Shown here one piece after another: positions 35,794 through 45,584 of a DNA stretch of 64,000 nucleotides (positions within the stretch are counted from its first letter, which is position 1; the number at the start of each line of letters is the position of its first letter). The position numbers and the translations under genes are program-made. The notes beneath the pieces are model-generated. The model had not been told where the DNA came from, did not search any database, and was given only the letters and a program-made list of their open reading frames with translations. The DNA lies in assembly GCA_963723165.1 (NCBI GenBank), contig CAVRPP010000007.1, positions 62,001-126,000 of the forward strand. The letters run 5' to 3'. This DNA is from UBA4744 sp963723165 (GTDB taxonomy: Bacteria > Actinomycetota > Acidimicrobiia > Spongiisociales > UBA4744).

Positions 35794-37590
35794 CTACATC
35801 TGTTCCGGGTCGATGGCGAAGAGGCTCTCCTTGCCTGCGGTTACCGGGCCGAGTAGCGCCGTGCCGAGTGGCAGCAACTGCTCGGCGTAGAACCGGGCGG
35901 TAGCGATCTTTGCCTCCAGGAACTCTTTGTCGTTGTCCCCTTGTTCCAGCAACTTCGACGCGATCAGCGCCGACTTGGCGAGGAAGTAGCCGCCCGCCAC
36001 CGTGCCGAGCATGTTCAGGTACGGAGTGGCGCCGGCGGCAGCCTGGTTTGGATCCTGCATGCCGTTCATGGCCAGCCACCCGGTCGCCTGTTCGAGGGCA
36101 GAGACACCATCGGCGAGCAGACTGCGAATGGAGCCGAACCTCTCGCCGGCGCTTGTCAGTTCGGCGTCGATGGCCTTCATGTTGGCGATCAGACCCATGA
36201 TGGCGGCGCCACCGCCGGCAGGCAGTTTGCGGCCGATCAGATCCAGCGCCTGTATGCCATTGGTGCCCTCGTAGATCGCCCCGATGCGAGCATCCCGGAA
36301 GAACTGGGGCATACCGCTTTCCTCGATGTAGCCCATGCCACCGTAGACCTGGATGGCCATCGACGTGACTTCGATTCCCAGATCGGTTGCCCAGGCCTTG
36401 GAAACCGGCGTAAGGAGGTCGGCGTAGAGCTGATACCGCTGGCGGGTTTCCTCGTCCGGGTGGGATTTGGCCATGTCCAGGGCATAGGCGTTTTCGAGCA
36501 AGACCGCCCGCATGGCTTCTACCTGCGCCTTCATGGTCATCAACATCCGGCGAACATTCGCATGGCCGACGATCGGCGTGGCCTGGTCCTTGGGTGCGCC
36601 GATCGGGTGACCCTGGATCCGTTCTTGTGCGTAGGCCAGAGCGTTCTGATAGGCGATCTCGCCGATTGCGACACCGCTCAAGCCGACTACCAACCGGGCA
36701 TTGTTCATCATCGTGAACATGTAGCGCATGCCCTGGCGCTCTTCTCCCACGAGATAGCCGACCGAGCCTTCTCCTTCATCACCGAAGGAGAGAACGCAGG
36801 TTGGACTGGCCTTGATGCCCATCTTGTGTTCCAGGGAAACGGTTGTGACGTCGTTCGACTCGCCGACGGACCCGTCATCGTTCACCAGGTACTTGGGAAC
36901 CACGAAGAGGCTGATCCCCTTGGTCCCGGGAGGCGAGTCCGGAGTGCGGGCGAGCACCAGGTGGATGATGTTGTCCGTCAGGTCGTGGTCGCCGAAGCTG
37001 ATAAAGACCTTGGTTCCTTTGACCTTCCAGGTGCCGTCACCGGCCGGTACGGCCTTGGTGGTCAGAGCTCCGACGTCGGATCCGGCTTGCGATTCGGTCA
37101 AGCACATTGTCCCGGTCCACTCGCCGGTGATCAGGCGGCGGACGAACGTCTCCTTCAGTTCTTCGGAACCATGCTCCAACAAGGCGTCCAGGGCTCCCTG
37201 GGTGAGGCCCGGGGCCATAGCCAGGCTCGGGTTGACTGCATTGATCATCTCCCCGACGGCGATGGAGATGGTGATGGGCATGTTTCCGCCGCCGTGCTCC
37301 GCCGGGAATCCCATACTCAGCCATCCGGCCTCCGCCATGCGTTGGTAGGCGTCCCGGAACCCTTTGGGCGTCACAACCACGCCGTCGACCAGGTTGGATC
37401 CTTCGATATCGCCGGTGTGGTTGAGCGGCAGCCAGATATCGGTCAGGAATTTGCCTGCCTCGTCGATGACGGCGTCAACCAGATCTGCGTCCACGTGCTC
37501 ATAGCCCGGTAGGGCCGCCAGGCTGTCGAGTCCGATCAGGTGCTGCAACACAAAACGCAGATCATCGAGCGGGGGAGCGTAGACAGTCAT
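35794..37590 (-). CDS. Acyl-CoA dehydrogenase (DmdC/long N-terminal type)
   Basis: A 598-residue FAD-dependent acyl-CoA dehydrogenase. It has the extra N-terminal domain seen in this subgroup (MTVYAPPLDDLRFVLQHLIG), then CLTESQAGSDVGALTT, FISFGDHDLTDNIIHLVLAR, the catalytic Glu in IYEGTNGIQALDLIGRKLP, and a C-terminal acetyl-CoA-dehydrogenase-C-like helical domain. The 600-residue class includes 3-methylmercaptopropionyl-CoA dehydrogenases and other fatty-acyl enzymes. It would start a beta-oxidation cycle. The upstream spacer has a perfect TTGCAATTGCAA palindrome that may be an operator. Confidence 0.92.
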   Translation of the reverse strand: MTVYAPPLDDLRFVLQHLIGLDSLAALPGYEHVDADLVDAVIDEAGKFLTDIWLPLNHTGDIEGSNLVDGVVVTPKGFRDAYQRMAEAGWLSMGFPAEHGGGNMPITISIAVGEMINAVNPSLAMAPGLTQGALDALLEHGSEELKETFVRRLITGEWTGTMCLTESQAGSDVGALTTKAVPAGDGTWKVKGTKVFISFGDHDLTDNIIHLVLARTPDSPPGTKGISLFVVPKYLVNDDGSVGESNDVTTVSLEHKMGIKASPTCVLSFGDEGEGSVGYLVGEERQGMRYMFTMMNNARLVVGLSGVAIGEIAYQNALAYAQERIQGHPIGAPKDQATPIVGHANVRRMLMTMKAQVEAMRAVLLENAYALDMAKSHPDEETRQRYQLYADLLTPVSKAWATDLGIEVTSMAIQVYGGMGYIEESGMPQFFRDARIGAIYEGTNGIQALDLIGRKLPAGGGAAIMGLIANMKAIDAELTSAGERFGSIRSLLADGVSALEQATGWLAMNGMQDPNQAAAGATPYLNMLGTVAGGYFLAKSALIASKLLEQGDNDKEFLEAKIATARFYAEQLLPLGTALLGPVTAGKESLFAIDPEQM

Positions 37591-37940
37591 TGGTTCCTTC
37601 CTTTGGTCACGTCGTCGCCCTGCTCCGTGTGAGCCGCTCTGTTAGCGGGATCTGGAGCAGTCGTGGTTTGGGTCGGCGGGCGCGGCCTGCTCGAATCAAG
37701 AACGGCATCGAACGGTCGCAAATAGCTTGCCACAGTTTGCATTTTCCGTCATTTTGCTTGCAATTGCAAACCCCTGTCGATCGGATCGGCACCCCGGCAC
37801 GGTCTGCAGGGTTAATTCACGAGTGTCGAGTACCTGCCGGCGCTAGCTTTCCAAACGAGTTTGCCGAGCAACGCGAAGGTGGCCAACCTTGGTGACCGGT
37901 GTGCTCGGCATTCTCCAAGGTTCGGTCTCGAGGAATACCG
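37591..37940. other. 350-bp gene-free spacer between acyl-CoA dehydrogenase and ABC exporter genes
   Basis: Divergent spacer holding promoters for both sides. It is locally AT-richer around 37735-37775. The palindrome TTGCAATTGCAA lies at 37758-37769. GAGG at about 37929 serves the exporter start at 37941. No RNA gene or small ORF with good support is seen. Confidence 0.6.
37758..37769. promoter_or_regulatory. Palindromic operator candidate TTGCAATTGCAA
   Basis: A perfect 12-bp palindrome 168 bp upstream of the acyl-CoA dehydrogenase start. The 9-mer CAATTGCAA recurs at 19463-19471 next to the candidate GNAT promoter. TetR-type fatty-acid regulators commonly bind such palindromes; no such regulator is in the window. 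Confidence 0.4.
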
Positions 37941-39698
37941 ATGATCCCTGTTCGACAGTATTGGAATCTGCTGGTGGACTACCTGCGGCCCCACCGGCTG
38001 CGGGTGGTCTTGCTCGCCGCGCTTCTGCTGACCGGAATTGCGTTCCAGTTGATCAACCCGCAGATCGTCAGGAGCTTCATCGATCAGGCAATAGCCGGTG
38101 CCGATCAGGCCAGCTTGGTCCGGCTGGCGCTGACGTTCGCAGCGCTGGCCATCGCTCACCAGGGCCTGGCAGTTGCAGCGACCTACCTCGCCGAGAGCAT
38201 TGGCTGGGCTGCGACCAACGAACTGCGCGGCGATCTTGCCGAACACTGTTTGCGACTGGACATGGGCTTTCACAAGACCCGGACGCCCGGCGAGATGATC
38301 GAGCGCATCGATGGCGATGTCACTGCGCTGTCCAACTTCTTCGGGCAGTTCGTGATCCATGTGGTCGGCAATCTGATCCTGCTGGTCGGGATCCTCGTGC
38401 TGCTCTTCCGGGAGAACGTGCTGGTCGGGGCGGGTATCAGCCTCTTTGCCGGCGTTGCCCTGGTCGGCATGGTCGGGATCCAGAATGTCGCGCTGCCCTG
38501 GTGGAAGCGGGTACGCCAACGCAGCGCCGAGTTCTACGGGTTCCTCGGTGAGCAGTTGGGAGGAACCGAGGACATCCGCTCCAACGGGGCAACAGGGTTC
38601 TTTTTGCGGCGCTTCACCGAGCACCTGCGGGCCTGGCTGCCCGATGCCGTTCGCGGTTTCATGGGCTGGGCAGTTTTGTGGTCAACCAACATCGTGGTTT
38701 TCTCGGTGGGTACCGCTCTCGTGTATTGGCTCGGCGATCGGTTGTATGGCGACGGGACCCTGACGATCGGTTCGGTGTATCTGGTCTTCACCTATACCGA
38801 GCTTCTGCGGCAACCTCTCGACCGGATCCGACACCAGATGGAAGACCTTCAAAAAGCCGGGGCTGGGATGTCCCGGGTCGAAGACCTCCTGGCCTTGACT
38901 TCCCGGCTCGAATCGGACGGGGGTGCTCACCTGCAATCGGGACCCCTGTCCGTCGAGTTCGATGCCGTGACGTTCGCCTATCAAGACGGTGAAGAGGCCA
39001 TCGGTGAAGTGGTGCTGGACGAAGTGTCATTCTCGGTGGCCCCCGGGCGCGTGGTTGGCGTTCTCGGCCGGACGGGCAGCGGGAAGACCACACTGGCCCG
39101 TCTGCTGACCCGGCTGTACGACCCGACGCGGGGTCGCGTGTTGCTTGGCGGCGTTGCGGCACGCGGAGCCGACACCGGTGATCTCCGCAAGCAGGTGGGC
39201 ATGGTCACGCAGGACGTTCAGCTGTTTCGGGCCAGCGTGCGCGACAACCTCACCTTTTTCGATCCTGAGGCCTCAGACAAAGCCATCATGGAGGTGCTGG
39301 TCGATCTCGGGTTGGAGAGCTGGGTGCGTTCGTTGCCGGACGGTCTCGACACGCAATTGGAGTCGGGAAGTGGAGGGCTTTCGGCAGGCGAAGCACAACT
39401 CTTGGCATTCACCCGGATCTTCTTGAAAGACCCGGGTCTGGTGATTCTCGACGAAGCATCATCCCGACTCGATCCGGCCACGGAACAGCTGATCGAACGG
39501 GCCGTCGACAAGCTGTTGGCCGATCGGACCGGCATCATCATTGCCCATCGTCTGGCGACGGTGACCCGGGCCGACGACGTCTTGATTCTCGACGGTGGCC
39601 GGGTGGTTGAATTCGGGGAGCGGGCGGCGCTGGCGGCCGATCCGGGTTCTCGCTTCTCGACTTTCCTGCGGGTGGGTCTCGAGGAGATGCTGGCATGA
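37941..39698 (+). CDS. ABC exporter half-transporter (membrane + ATPase), partner 1
   Basis: A 585-residue type IV ABC exporter subunit: six-helix transmembrane domain (about residues 1-310) then the ATPase with Walker A GRTGSGKTTLARLL, Q-loop MVTQDVQLF, signature GGLSAGEAQLLAF (slightly changed from LSGGQ) and Walker B LVILDEASSRLD, then the H-loop in IIIAHRLATVTRAD. It overlaps the next exporter gene by 4 bp, so they probably form a heterodimer. The Walker B ends in a canonical Glu, while the partner has Asp (VFDDLSS), typical of one degenerate and one consensus ATP site. Substrate unknown. Confidence 0.92.
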   Translation: MIPVRQYWNLLVDYLRPHRLRVVLLAALLLTGIAFQLINPQIVRSFIDQAIAGADQASLVRLALTFAALAIAHQGLAVAATYLAESIGWAATNELRGDLAEHCLRLDMGFHKTRTPGEMIERIDGDVTALSNFFGQFVIHVVGNLILLVGILVLLFRENVLVGAGISLFAGVALVGMVGIQNVALPWWKRVRQRSAEFYGFLGEQLGGTEDIRSNGATGFFLRRFTEHLRAWLPDAVRGFMGWAVLWSTNIVVFSVGTALVYWLGDRLYGDGTLTIGSVYLVFTYTELLRQPLDRIRHQMEDLQKAGAGMSRVEDLLALTSRLESDGGAHLQSGPLSVEFDAVTFAYQDGEEAIGEVVLDEVSFSVAPGRVVGVLGRTGSGKTTLARLLTRLYDPTRGRVLLGGVAARGADTGDLRKQVGMVTQDVQLFRASVRDNLTFFDPEASDKAIMEVLVDLGLESWVRSLPDGLDTQLESGSGGLSAGEAQLLAFTRIFLKDPGLVILDEASSRLDPATEQLIERAVDKLLADRTGIIIAHRLATVTRADDVLILDGGRVVEFGERAALAADPGSRFSTFLRVGLEEMLA

Positions 39699-41518
39699 AG
39701 TCTTCTTCGCGCGCCTCGGTACCAACACGCCGGCTCATGGTCGGAGTTGTGCGGTTCGCCCCTTGGCGGTACGCCGGCAACGCCATTCTGTGGACACTCG
39801 TGTGGGTCATGCCGGTGATCCCCGGCTTGATCACAAAGGAGTTTTTCGACGGCTTGACCGGTGAAGCCTCGGTTTCGTTCGGCGTCGAAACGCTGATTGC
39901 CTTCATGGGCGCGTACGGATTGGCCCGGGTGGGGCTCGTCGCAGTGGCGATGCTCAGCGACGTCAACTTCCGCTTCCGCATCGGTTCGTTGCTGCGTCGC
40001 AACATGATCGGCCGGATCCTCTCGCTGCCGGGCGCCCGCGCCGTTCCGGATTCTCCCGGCGAGGCCATCAGCCGGTTCCGGGACGAGGTCGAGCACGTCG
40101 AAGAGGCGATCGACCTAACGGTCGACATGGTCGGAACAGTGGCGTTCTCGACCGTGGCTGTGATCGTGCTGGCTTCGATCAACGCTCAGATCACCCTGTT
40201 TGTGTTCGCCCCTTTGGTTCTGGTCATTGTGATTGCCGAGCGGGCCGGAACCAGGATCCGTGAATACCGTCAAGCGGCCCGCGAAGCCACCGGCCGGGTC
40301 ACCGGTGCCATCGGCGAGATGTTCGGGTCCGTGCAGTCGATCAAGGTGGCAGGCGCCGAGCAGCACATGATCGGCAACTTCCGGGTTCTCAACGAGGCCA
40401 GGCGCAAGGTGATGGTGCGGGACCGGGTCCTCAACTCCATTCTCGAATCTGTCTTCTGGAATACGGTCAACATCGGCACGGCCATCATCCTGGTTCTGGC
40501 GGCCGGGGCGATGCGGTCGACCGGCTCCGGCGCCGAATTCACGGTTGGCGACTTTGCCCTGTTTGTGTACTTCCTGACGTTTGCGACCGACGCCGTCCAC
40601 TTCGTCGGCGTTTTCATCGCGCGATTCCGCCAGGCAGGAGTCGCTTTTGAACGGATGGCTGAACTGCTGCAAGGTGCTCCTCCGGAGACCTCTGGTGGTG
40701 CGCGCAGGATCTCGAACTGACGGGTGAGCTGTCGCCCGTTCCGCCGCCACCCGCAGCGCGAGACGCTCGAGTCGCTCGAGGTTCGGGCCTCTCCTATCGG
40801 TACCCGGGGATCCGACACAGGAATCGCCGACGTCAACCTGTTCTTGCCACGGGGAAGCTTCACCGTGGTCACCGGCCGGATCGGTTCCGGAAAGACCACT
40901 CTCTTGCGGGCTCTGCTCGGCCTTCTCGACCCGGACCAGGGTGAGGTGTACTGGAATGGCCGGATCGTCGAAGACGCGGCTTCGTTCTTCGTTCCTCCCC
41001 GGACCGCCTACACACCGCAATTGCCTCGCCTGTTTTCGATGTCATTGCGGGACAATTTGTTGATGGGCCTGGAGCGGAGCGACGAACAGTTGGCCGCTGC
41101 CCTGACTTCGGCGGTGATGGAACCGGACCTGGCCGCTATGGCTGAAGGTCTGGACACCAAAGTCGGCCCGCTCGGGGTTCGCTTGTCGGGAGGCCAGGTG
41201 CAGCGCACCGCCGCGGCACGCATGTTTGTCCGCCGCCCGGAACTGTACGTGTTCGACGACCTCTCCAGCGCGCTCGACGTCGAGACCGAGAAGACCCTGT
41301 GGGAGCGCTTGTTCGCCGACCACGAGGTGGTGACCAGCCTGGTCGTGTCGCATCGCCGTCCGGCCTTGCGAAGAGCCGACCAGATCGTCGTGATGAACGA
41401 GGGTCGGATCGATGCCGTCGGCACGCTCGACGAACTGCTGGCAACCAACGAGGAGCTGCAGAGGTTGTGGTCGGAGGAACCCGGGGAAGAGAACGGATCG
41501 TCTCCTGCTCCCCTGTAG
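39695..41518 (+). pseudogene. ABC exporter half-transporter, partner 2, frameshifted in the linker
   Basis: ATG 39695 overlaps partner 1 (ATGA). Frame 1 (39695-40720) encodes the six-helix membrane domain to ERMAELLQGAPPET; the linker then reads on in a second frame (DLELTGELSPVPPPPAARD, about 40705-40805), and a third frame (to 41518) encodes the ATPase: Walker A GRIGSGKTTLLRAL, LSGGQVQRTAAARMF, VFDDLSSALD and SHRRPAL. The two shifts are a net -1 near 40690-40705 and +1 near 40800 in a G4 run, and together restore the frame. The full protein would be about 607 residues. Either sequencing error or early decay; the domains themselves look functional. Confidence 0.8.
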
Positions 41519-41647
41519 AGGTCCGATGATCGGGGCCGGATGAAGCCTCTCATGATCTCTTTCGAAACCCGGTAACCATGCGCGTCCGGCGGGGTCAAAT
41601 CTCCATCGATCAATCAGGTCGTGGAGTCTCAGAGGAGGTTGTGTTCA

Positions 41648-42470
41648 ATGTCGGATAAGAGTGTTGGCGATCGGGTCAAAGGTGGCGTTACCAAATTGCT
41701 GAAGGGTACCGGCAGCATTGTCGAGGGTGCCGCCGGGGTCGTGAAGGATGCCACTGTATCGACGCTTTCGAATGCCGGTGACATCGCCACCGGGCTCACC
41801 GGAACGGTTTCGCAAGTAGCCACCGGGGCCTTCACCGCCGTCGGTGACGTCGGAACGGGTCTGGTGCGCACCGCCAAAGGCCTCGTGGTCGGGGTGCTGC
41901 AGGGCGTCGGCGAAGTTGCCACGGTCACGGTTGGTGTTCTTTCCGACACTGTGCGGGCCGCCCTCAAAGGCACCGGGGATGTTGGTGCCGACGTAACCAA
42001 GACGGCCCGCGGCATTGCCGAAGGTCTTATCGTCTGCCACCCGCGACACGGGTGTTGGTCTGGCCGAAGGCGCCGTGGCGCTGGGCCGCTCGACCATTGC
42101 CGGCGTCAAGGACATCGGCGGCGACGTGATCGGCACTGCCTCGGCAACAGTTTCTGGTGCTGCAGTCGGCGCTTCCGACATCGGCGCAGATGTGCTCTCT
42201 GCCATCCGCAACACCGCCAAGGGACTGGTCAGTGGTGCCGGTGAAGTCGGGGTCGAGGTCGTCGATGTTGTCAAGGGTGCGATCACCGGAGCCGTCGGCG
42301 GCGCCAAGGAAGTTGGCGTGAGCGTCGAAGACGCTGCTTCGGCCGCGGCAACCGGCGCCTTCGAGGCTGCCGAAGCGATCGGCGAGTCTGCCGTCCATGC
42401 CGTACGGGATGTGGCAGCCAGCGGCGTCAGCGGCGTTAAGGCCGTCATCACGGGTCAAACCGACAACTAG
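41648..42470 (+). pseudogene. Tandem 22-residue-repeat Gly/Ala/Val-rich protein, one frameshift
   Basis: ATG 41648 has AGGAGG nearby upstream. After a 21-residue N-terminus (MSDKSVGDRVKGGVTKLLKG), the protein is built of eleven consecutive units of exactly 22 residues that begin with a GD/GEV/KDIG-like dipeptide, for example GDIATGLTGTVSQVATGAF, GDVGTGLVRTAKGLVVGVL, SDIGADVLSAIRNTAKGLV and GEVGVEVVDVVKGAITGAV. It ends KAVITGQTDN. A single extra base near 42029 splits it into frames 41648-42050 and about 42015-42470; removing one A restores an exact 22-mer there. The 22/11 periodicity suggests amphipathic helices, as in LEA or apolipoprotein repeats. No family recognised. Confidence 0.8.
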
Positions 42471-42771
42471 AGAACATGCCGTCGAGGGGGGCCGGTGCCT
42501 GCGGGTGCCGGCCCGGCAATACCGGAATCGATTTCGGTACCCGACGGCCGGTAGACGAACAGAAGCGGTAGTTGCCGGTCCATGTGGATACGGCCGCCGG
42601 GAGGCAGAGTCCTGCGAACTTGCCTGCCCTTTCCGATGCGATTTGCAATGTGCTTCGATCAGTTGATCGGTCGGACGGCTGGATTGGGCTGGAGTCATTG
42701 ATTCTTCCGTGAGTGGCGTCTGCGGGGAGTGTAGGGACACGTTGGCCGGTTGCTATTCCTGGTCGGCTCTT
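42471..42771. other. Gene-free spacer between repeat protein and MFS gene
   Basis: Convergent spacer. It contains a GC hairpin (GGCCGG at about 42491-42496 pairing with CCGGCC at about 42509-42514) that may end transcription of the repeat protein, and an imperfect palindrome around 42524-42541 (ACCGGAATCGATTTCGGT). No gene seen. Confidence 0.55.
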
Positions 42772-44237
42772 CTACGACGAACTGAGCGTCGGGCGATGCG
42801 TTCCTTGTTCAGCGACTTCCGCAAGCCGATGATCGGGCCGATCCCCAAGCGCGGCGATGGCTGCTCCCACCAGGGCGGCAATCGCGAAACCATCGCCGAT
42901 TGCTCCCGAGGTTTGTCCGGCGGCACTCCCAGCCGTGCCGGCAAGGAGGCTTTGCACCTCTTCAACATTGCCGACCCGGCGCGCCACTACCAGCAGGATG
43001 AGAGCGCCGCCCAGGGCAGGGCCGATGGCAAAACCCTGGCTGCGGGCGAACTGGTGAGCGGCAGTGGCGCGGCCAAAGGATTGGTCCGGCGTGGCTGCTC
43101 GCAACAGAGTCAGCCCTGCGTTGGTGGCGGCGCCGACCCCGGACCCCGCCACGACCAACAAGGTGAAGACAACCCAGAGCGGAGCTTCGGCAGAGGCAGC
43201 CGCCCATATGCCTATCAAGCTGGGAACCGTCACGATGAAGCCAGACATTGTCAAAGTGGTCTCGGGCACCCGGTCTGCCATCCGGCCGGCCACGTTGGCG
43301 CCCAGAGTCCAACCCACTGTGAAGAACAACACCGACCAGGCGGTGAGGGCGGGACCGGCCCCGCGGGCTCCCCGCACATACAGCGGCACGTAGGTTTCCG
43401 CTGCGATTGCCCCGGCCAGCAGCAGACCGATACCGAGTCCCAAACCCAGGTAGGGCTGCCGGGCCAGGTGTTCGAGGCGCAGCACCGGCGTCTCGGTCCG
43501 CCGAGCATGTTGCCAATAGAGGTATCCGACCACCACCATCAACACCACCGCCGCTGCCGACCAGGCGTCGAGGCGATCGACCCCCACCACCATGGCGATG
43601 GAGAATACGGTCAGCAGAACTACTCCCCGGCCATCGACCTTGATCTGCCGTTCGCCTGCCGGTCCGGGCAGGACCTTCCACCCGGCCGCCAGTGCGGCGA
43701 GGCCGAGCGGGACACTGACCAGGAATATCCAGCGCCAGTTGAGAGCGGTCAGCAAGAGAGCGGCGACTGCCCGGCCCGGCTACTCCCATGGCTCCCCAGA
43801 CCGTGGCGTTGGCTGCGAAGGCGCGGCTCACCAACCGGGCGGGATAGACGAGACCGACGGCGGCCAGGCCGACGGCCGAGATCAGCCCTGCCCCGGCGCC
43901 CTGCACGACCCGGGCCGACGATCAGCAGGGGCATGGTGGATGCCAGCGCGGCGCCGATACTGGCCGCCACGAAGATCCCGACGGCCCACCTGAAGATGAT
44001 CCGTGTACCGATACCGTCGACCAACGGGCCGGCGATCACGGTCGAGACACTGGAGGTCAGGATGTATCCGGTGATGACCCAGGGCAGCAGCGCCACCTGT
44101 CCCAGATCGGCGGCGAGTTCCGGAATAGCCGCAGTGACGGCCAGCGCTTCGAAGGCCACCAGGGCGGTGGTGGTGAAAATAGCAATCGAAGCGGGTAGCA
44201 GTGGTCGGGATAGGACCCCGATAGGGCGAGAACTCAC
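42772..44237 (-). pseudogene. DHA2-type MFS efflux permease, frameshifted twice
   Basis: Three minus-strand frames join into one 14-helix-style MFS pump: GTG 44237 start with LPASIAIFTTTALVAFEALA, VTAAIPELAADLGQVALLPW and the sequence up to ASTMPLLIV; then QGAGAGLISAVGLAAVGLVY (frame to about 43770); then LNWRWIFLVSVPLGLAALAA to the stop at 42772. Shifts are near 43,910 and 43,765. The motif C region (QGAGAGLIS) and NWRWIFLVSVP are characteristic of drug:H+ antiporter 2 transporters. The region after the shifts keeps good codon use, so recent decay or sequence error is likely. Confidence 0.75.
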
Positions 44238-44328
44238 TGAGGCAGCATACGCTCGTTGTGTGCTATGGCCGAGACGGAGCATTCGAGGCCGGCCTGTGCT
44301 CCCGACGTCTGCGTGCCACAATGCCGGA

Positions 44329-45055
44329 ATGCTCTTCACCACCGCCGACCTGTGCGACCAGTACGGAGAGACGGTCCGCGTCGCCGAGCCTGTCTTCTTC
44401 GACTTCGGGCTCAGGAAGACGTTCTCCGGACCGGTTACCACCGTGATGGCATCCGGCGACCACAGTTTGGTAGCTGCCGCCCTCGAGGAGACCGGGGCGG
44501 GCCGGGTGCTGGTCATTGATGGTGCTGGCGCCGGTGGACTGCGCACTACTCGGCGATCGTCTGGCCTTTCTGGCCTATCAGCACAACTGGGCTGGTGTGG
44601 TCGTGTACGGGACGGTACGAGATTCGGGCGAGTTGCAGTCAATCGACATCGGAATCAAAGCTCTTGGTACCTATCCGCGCCGTGGCATCAAGTCGGGTCG
44701 TGGGCAGCGCGATGTTCCGGTTACCTTTGCCGGCGTGCTGTTCCGGCCGGGAGATTGGGTCTACGCCGACCATGATGGTCTGATCGTTGACGGACGCCAA
44801 GCTGATCTGATCGCTGCGTGCGGCTGGAAGCAGCAGCTAGGGCGCTCGCCATTCCTCGAGGGTTGCCTCGATCTCGCTCTTCACGGCCTGCAGACACCGC
44901 CCGCCGGTCCTCGCCCGGGCTGCGGGCGATCGGGTCGCCGAAGCGCATTCGCACCCTGGTCCCGAATGGGATCGGGTACGCCTTGTAGCGGAGCAGTTCC
45001 CATGATCCGTCGATGGTGGCGGGCACCACTTCCAGGTCGGGGGCGGCCTCCATGA
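44329..45055 (+). pseudogene. RraA family protein, frameshifted
   Basis: Frame 1 from ATG 44329 reads MLFTTADLCDQYGETVRVAE, then FSGPVTTVMASGDHSLVAAA and GRVLVIDGAGA. Frame 2 (open from 44516) continues VDCALLGDRLAFLAYQHNWA, GTVRDSGELQSIDIGIKALG, GQRDVPVTFAGVLFRPGDWV and YADHDGLIV. These are the standard RraA landmarks (ribonuclease E inhibitor-like fold; many homologues are HMG/CHA aldolases or of unknown role). One extra base near 44530 separates the halves. The RraA domain ends near 44810; the second frame runs on to 45055 without the expected stop and overlaps the acyltransferase C-terminus. Confidence 0.75.
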
Positions 45056-45584
45056 GTTCGAGTGCTCCGCCGTACTTGAAATGCTTCAGCCGACCGTCGC
45101 GCGACCGGGTCCCCTCCGGGTAGATGACTACGGCGACGTTGCGCCGCTGGGCAGCTTCGCCCAGTTCATGGATCGCCCGCTTGGCTTGCTCCGGATCGCG
45201 GCGGTCGATCAGCGCGTTCCCGCCGTGAGTCAGGTTGAACGAGATGCTTGGAAGCCATCGGCCGAGTTCCTTCTTGGAAACGTACTTGGGGTAGTTGCTG
45301 AACAGCAAGCCACCAACAATCGGGATATCGAAGAGGCTCTGATGGTTTGAAACGATGAGATATCCGGTGCGCGGCTTGATGGCCGGCGACCGTTCGACCT
45401 TGAGCCGGGTGCCACAGATTCGAAAGACGCCCAGCAGGACCCACTGCATGACACCCATCGCGATTTCCATCGGGCGGAGACCAAACAGCCGTGCGAGACG
45501 GGCGATTGGCTCAAAGATCGCCAGGGTCAAACCGAAGGCGATGAGAAACGGAACGGTGAAGATCCAGTCGACGATGCGTTTCAT
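44721..45584 (-). CDS. PlsC-like 1-acylglycerol-3-phosphate acyltransferase, C-terminus frameshifted
   Basis: About 250 residues of a lysophospholipid acyltransferase: N-terminal membrane helix, SNHQSLFDIPIVGGL (HxxxxD catalytic motif), GNALIDRRDPEQAKRAI, IYPEGTRSRDGRLKHFKYG (EGTR) and PATIDGSWELL. After GEDRRA near 44935 the annotated frame becomes unnatural, while the neighbouring frame reads AVKSEIEATLEEWRAP and stops at 44837, exactly what the family should end with. One indel near 44,920 explains this. Its ATG (45584) overlaps the radical SAM stop (ATGA), so the two genes are coupled. Confidence 0.82.
   Translation of the reverse strand: MKRIVDWIFTVPFLIAFGLTLAIFEPIARLARLFGLRPMEIAMGVMQWVLLGVFRICGTRLKVERSPAIKPRTGYLIVSNHQSLFDIPIVGGLLFSNYPKYVSKKELGRWLPSISFNLTHGGNALIDRRDPEQAKRAIHELGEAAQRRNVAVVIYPEGTRSRDGRLKHFKYGGALELMEAAPDLEVVPATIDGSWELLRYKAYPIPFGTRVRMRFGDPIARSPGEDRRAVSAGREERDRGNPRGMASALAAASSRTQRSDQLGVRQRSDHHGRRRPNLPAGTARRQR

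Noticed and set aside
35941..37512. A 523-codon open frame antisense to the acyl-CoA dehydrogenase
   Set aside because: Shadow of a clearly identified gene with no independent start signals.
42709..44775. A 688-codon plus-strand frame across the MFS and RraA genes
   Set aside because: Composition is Arg/Gly/Pro-rich and unlike protein; MFS and RraA explain the sequence in other frames.
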